A stretch of 64,000 bases of DNA. Origin: Massilia putida (GTDB taxonomy: Bacteria > Pseudomonadota > Gammaproteobacteria > Burkholderiales > Burkholderiaceae_D). Of the stretch, positions 63,875 through 64,000 are shown piece by piece; position 1 is the first letter of the stretch; each line of letters opens with the position of its first letter. The position numbers and the translations under genes are program-made. Location: positions 1 to 64,000 of the forward strand of contig NZ_CP019037.1 of assembly GCF_001941825.1 (NCBI RefSeq). The letters are read 5' to 3'. The notes under the pieces were generated by a model that did not search any database, was not told the origin of the DNA, and was given only the letters and a program-made list of their open reading frames with translations.

Positions 63875-64000
63875 TCAGGCGGCGCGCACATAGCGCAGGA
63901 CCATGTCGATCACCGCGCTGCGGCGCGCCGCGCGGATGTCCGGCGAAGCCAGGTCGCGCCCGAAGATGAAACTGAAGGTGTGTCGGTTCGAGACATTGTA
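63875..64000 (-). CDS. C-terminal fragment of an unidentified protein (cut by window edge)
   Basis: The last 41 codons of a minus-strand gene that enters from the right, ending RRSAVIDMVLRYVRAA before TGA at 63875-63877. The composition and helical look would fit the C-terminus of a TetR-type regulator, but this is too short to assign. Confidence 0.5.
   Translation of the reverse strand, partial: YNVSNRHTFSFIFGRDLASPDIRAARRSAVIDMVLRYVRAA

Overview
The window is GC-rich bacterial DNA with densely packed, mostly ATGA- or GTGA-coupled operons. A trimeric porin of the type common in Burkholderiales, MHS and AEC transporters, and many LysR, IclR and TetR regulators point to a soil or plant-associated betaproteobacterium. 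An Oxalobacteraceae member such as Massilia or Duganella is my inference; there is no rRNA to confirm it. I see no tRNA, rRNA, CRISPR array, insertion sequence or phage gene. Nearly everything is catabolism of aromatic, hydroaromatic and hydrophobic acids, with its transport and control.

Region 1 (1-18.2 kb) is a quinate/shikimate and protocatechuate-forming region. A LysR gene faces an operon of a ketopantoate-reductase-like enzyme, a VOC protein, a MaoC hydratase, a CoA-transferase, an AroE-like dehydrogenase and a type II dehydroquinase. Next come a quinate/shikimate dehydrogenase, the fused dehydroshikimate dehydratase QuiC, an AEC carrier and an IclR regulator. An MHS transporter and porin lie on the minus strand. 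Then follow a two-gene version of QuiC in swapped order, a GGDEF gene relic, a small new gene, an AT-rich stretch, an orphan ABC solute-binding protein and the first of four BKACE (beta-keto acid cleavage) genes. A 17-bp IclR-type operator recurs at three promoters here. A GGDEF/EAL signalling protein ends the region.

Region 2 (20.6-38.6 kb) combines gentisate ring cleavage with CoA-dependent side-chain oxidation. The minus strand carries a FadB-like protein, a crotonase, a zeta-GST maleylpyruvate/maleylacetoacetate isomerase, a NIPSNAP protein and a LysR regulator. The plus strand carries BKACE 2, an NDP-forming acyl-CoA synthetase, gentisate dioxygenase, fumarylpyruvate hydrolase, a carnitine-dehydrogenase-like enzyme, a crotonase, an AMP ligase, an acyl-CoA dehydrogenase, EtfBA, TesB and a glutathione peroxidase.

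Region 3 (38.6-56.5 kb) looks like a module for a bulky hydrophobic acid. It has a dienoyl-CoA-reductase-type flavoprotein, an SDR, a DUF35 protein, two pairs of acyl-CoA dehydrogenases (one frameshifted at a G7 run), a TetR regulator with a histone-like tail, DUF1302, DUF1329, a YCF48-like protein, an RND exporter and an aldehyde dehydrogenase. Four copies of CTGA-N7-TCAG mark a probable TetR regulon.

Region 4 (56.5-64 kb) contains two BKACE genes and two paralogous MFS transporters around a CoA ligase and an alpha/beta hydrolase. No thiolase gene is visible anywhere, although every other beta-oxidation step is present, often in several copies. The four BKACE genes are an attractive substitute for the carbon-carbon cleavage step.
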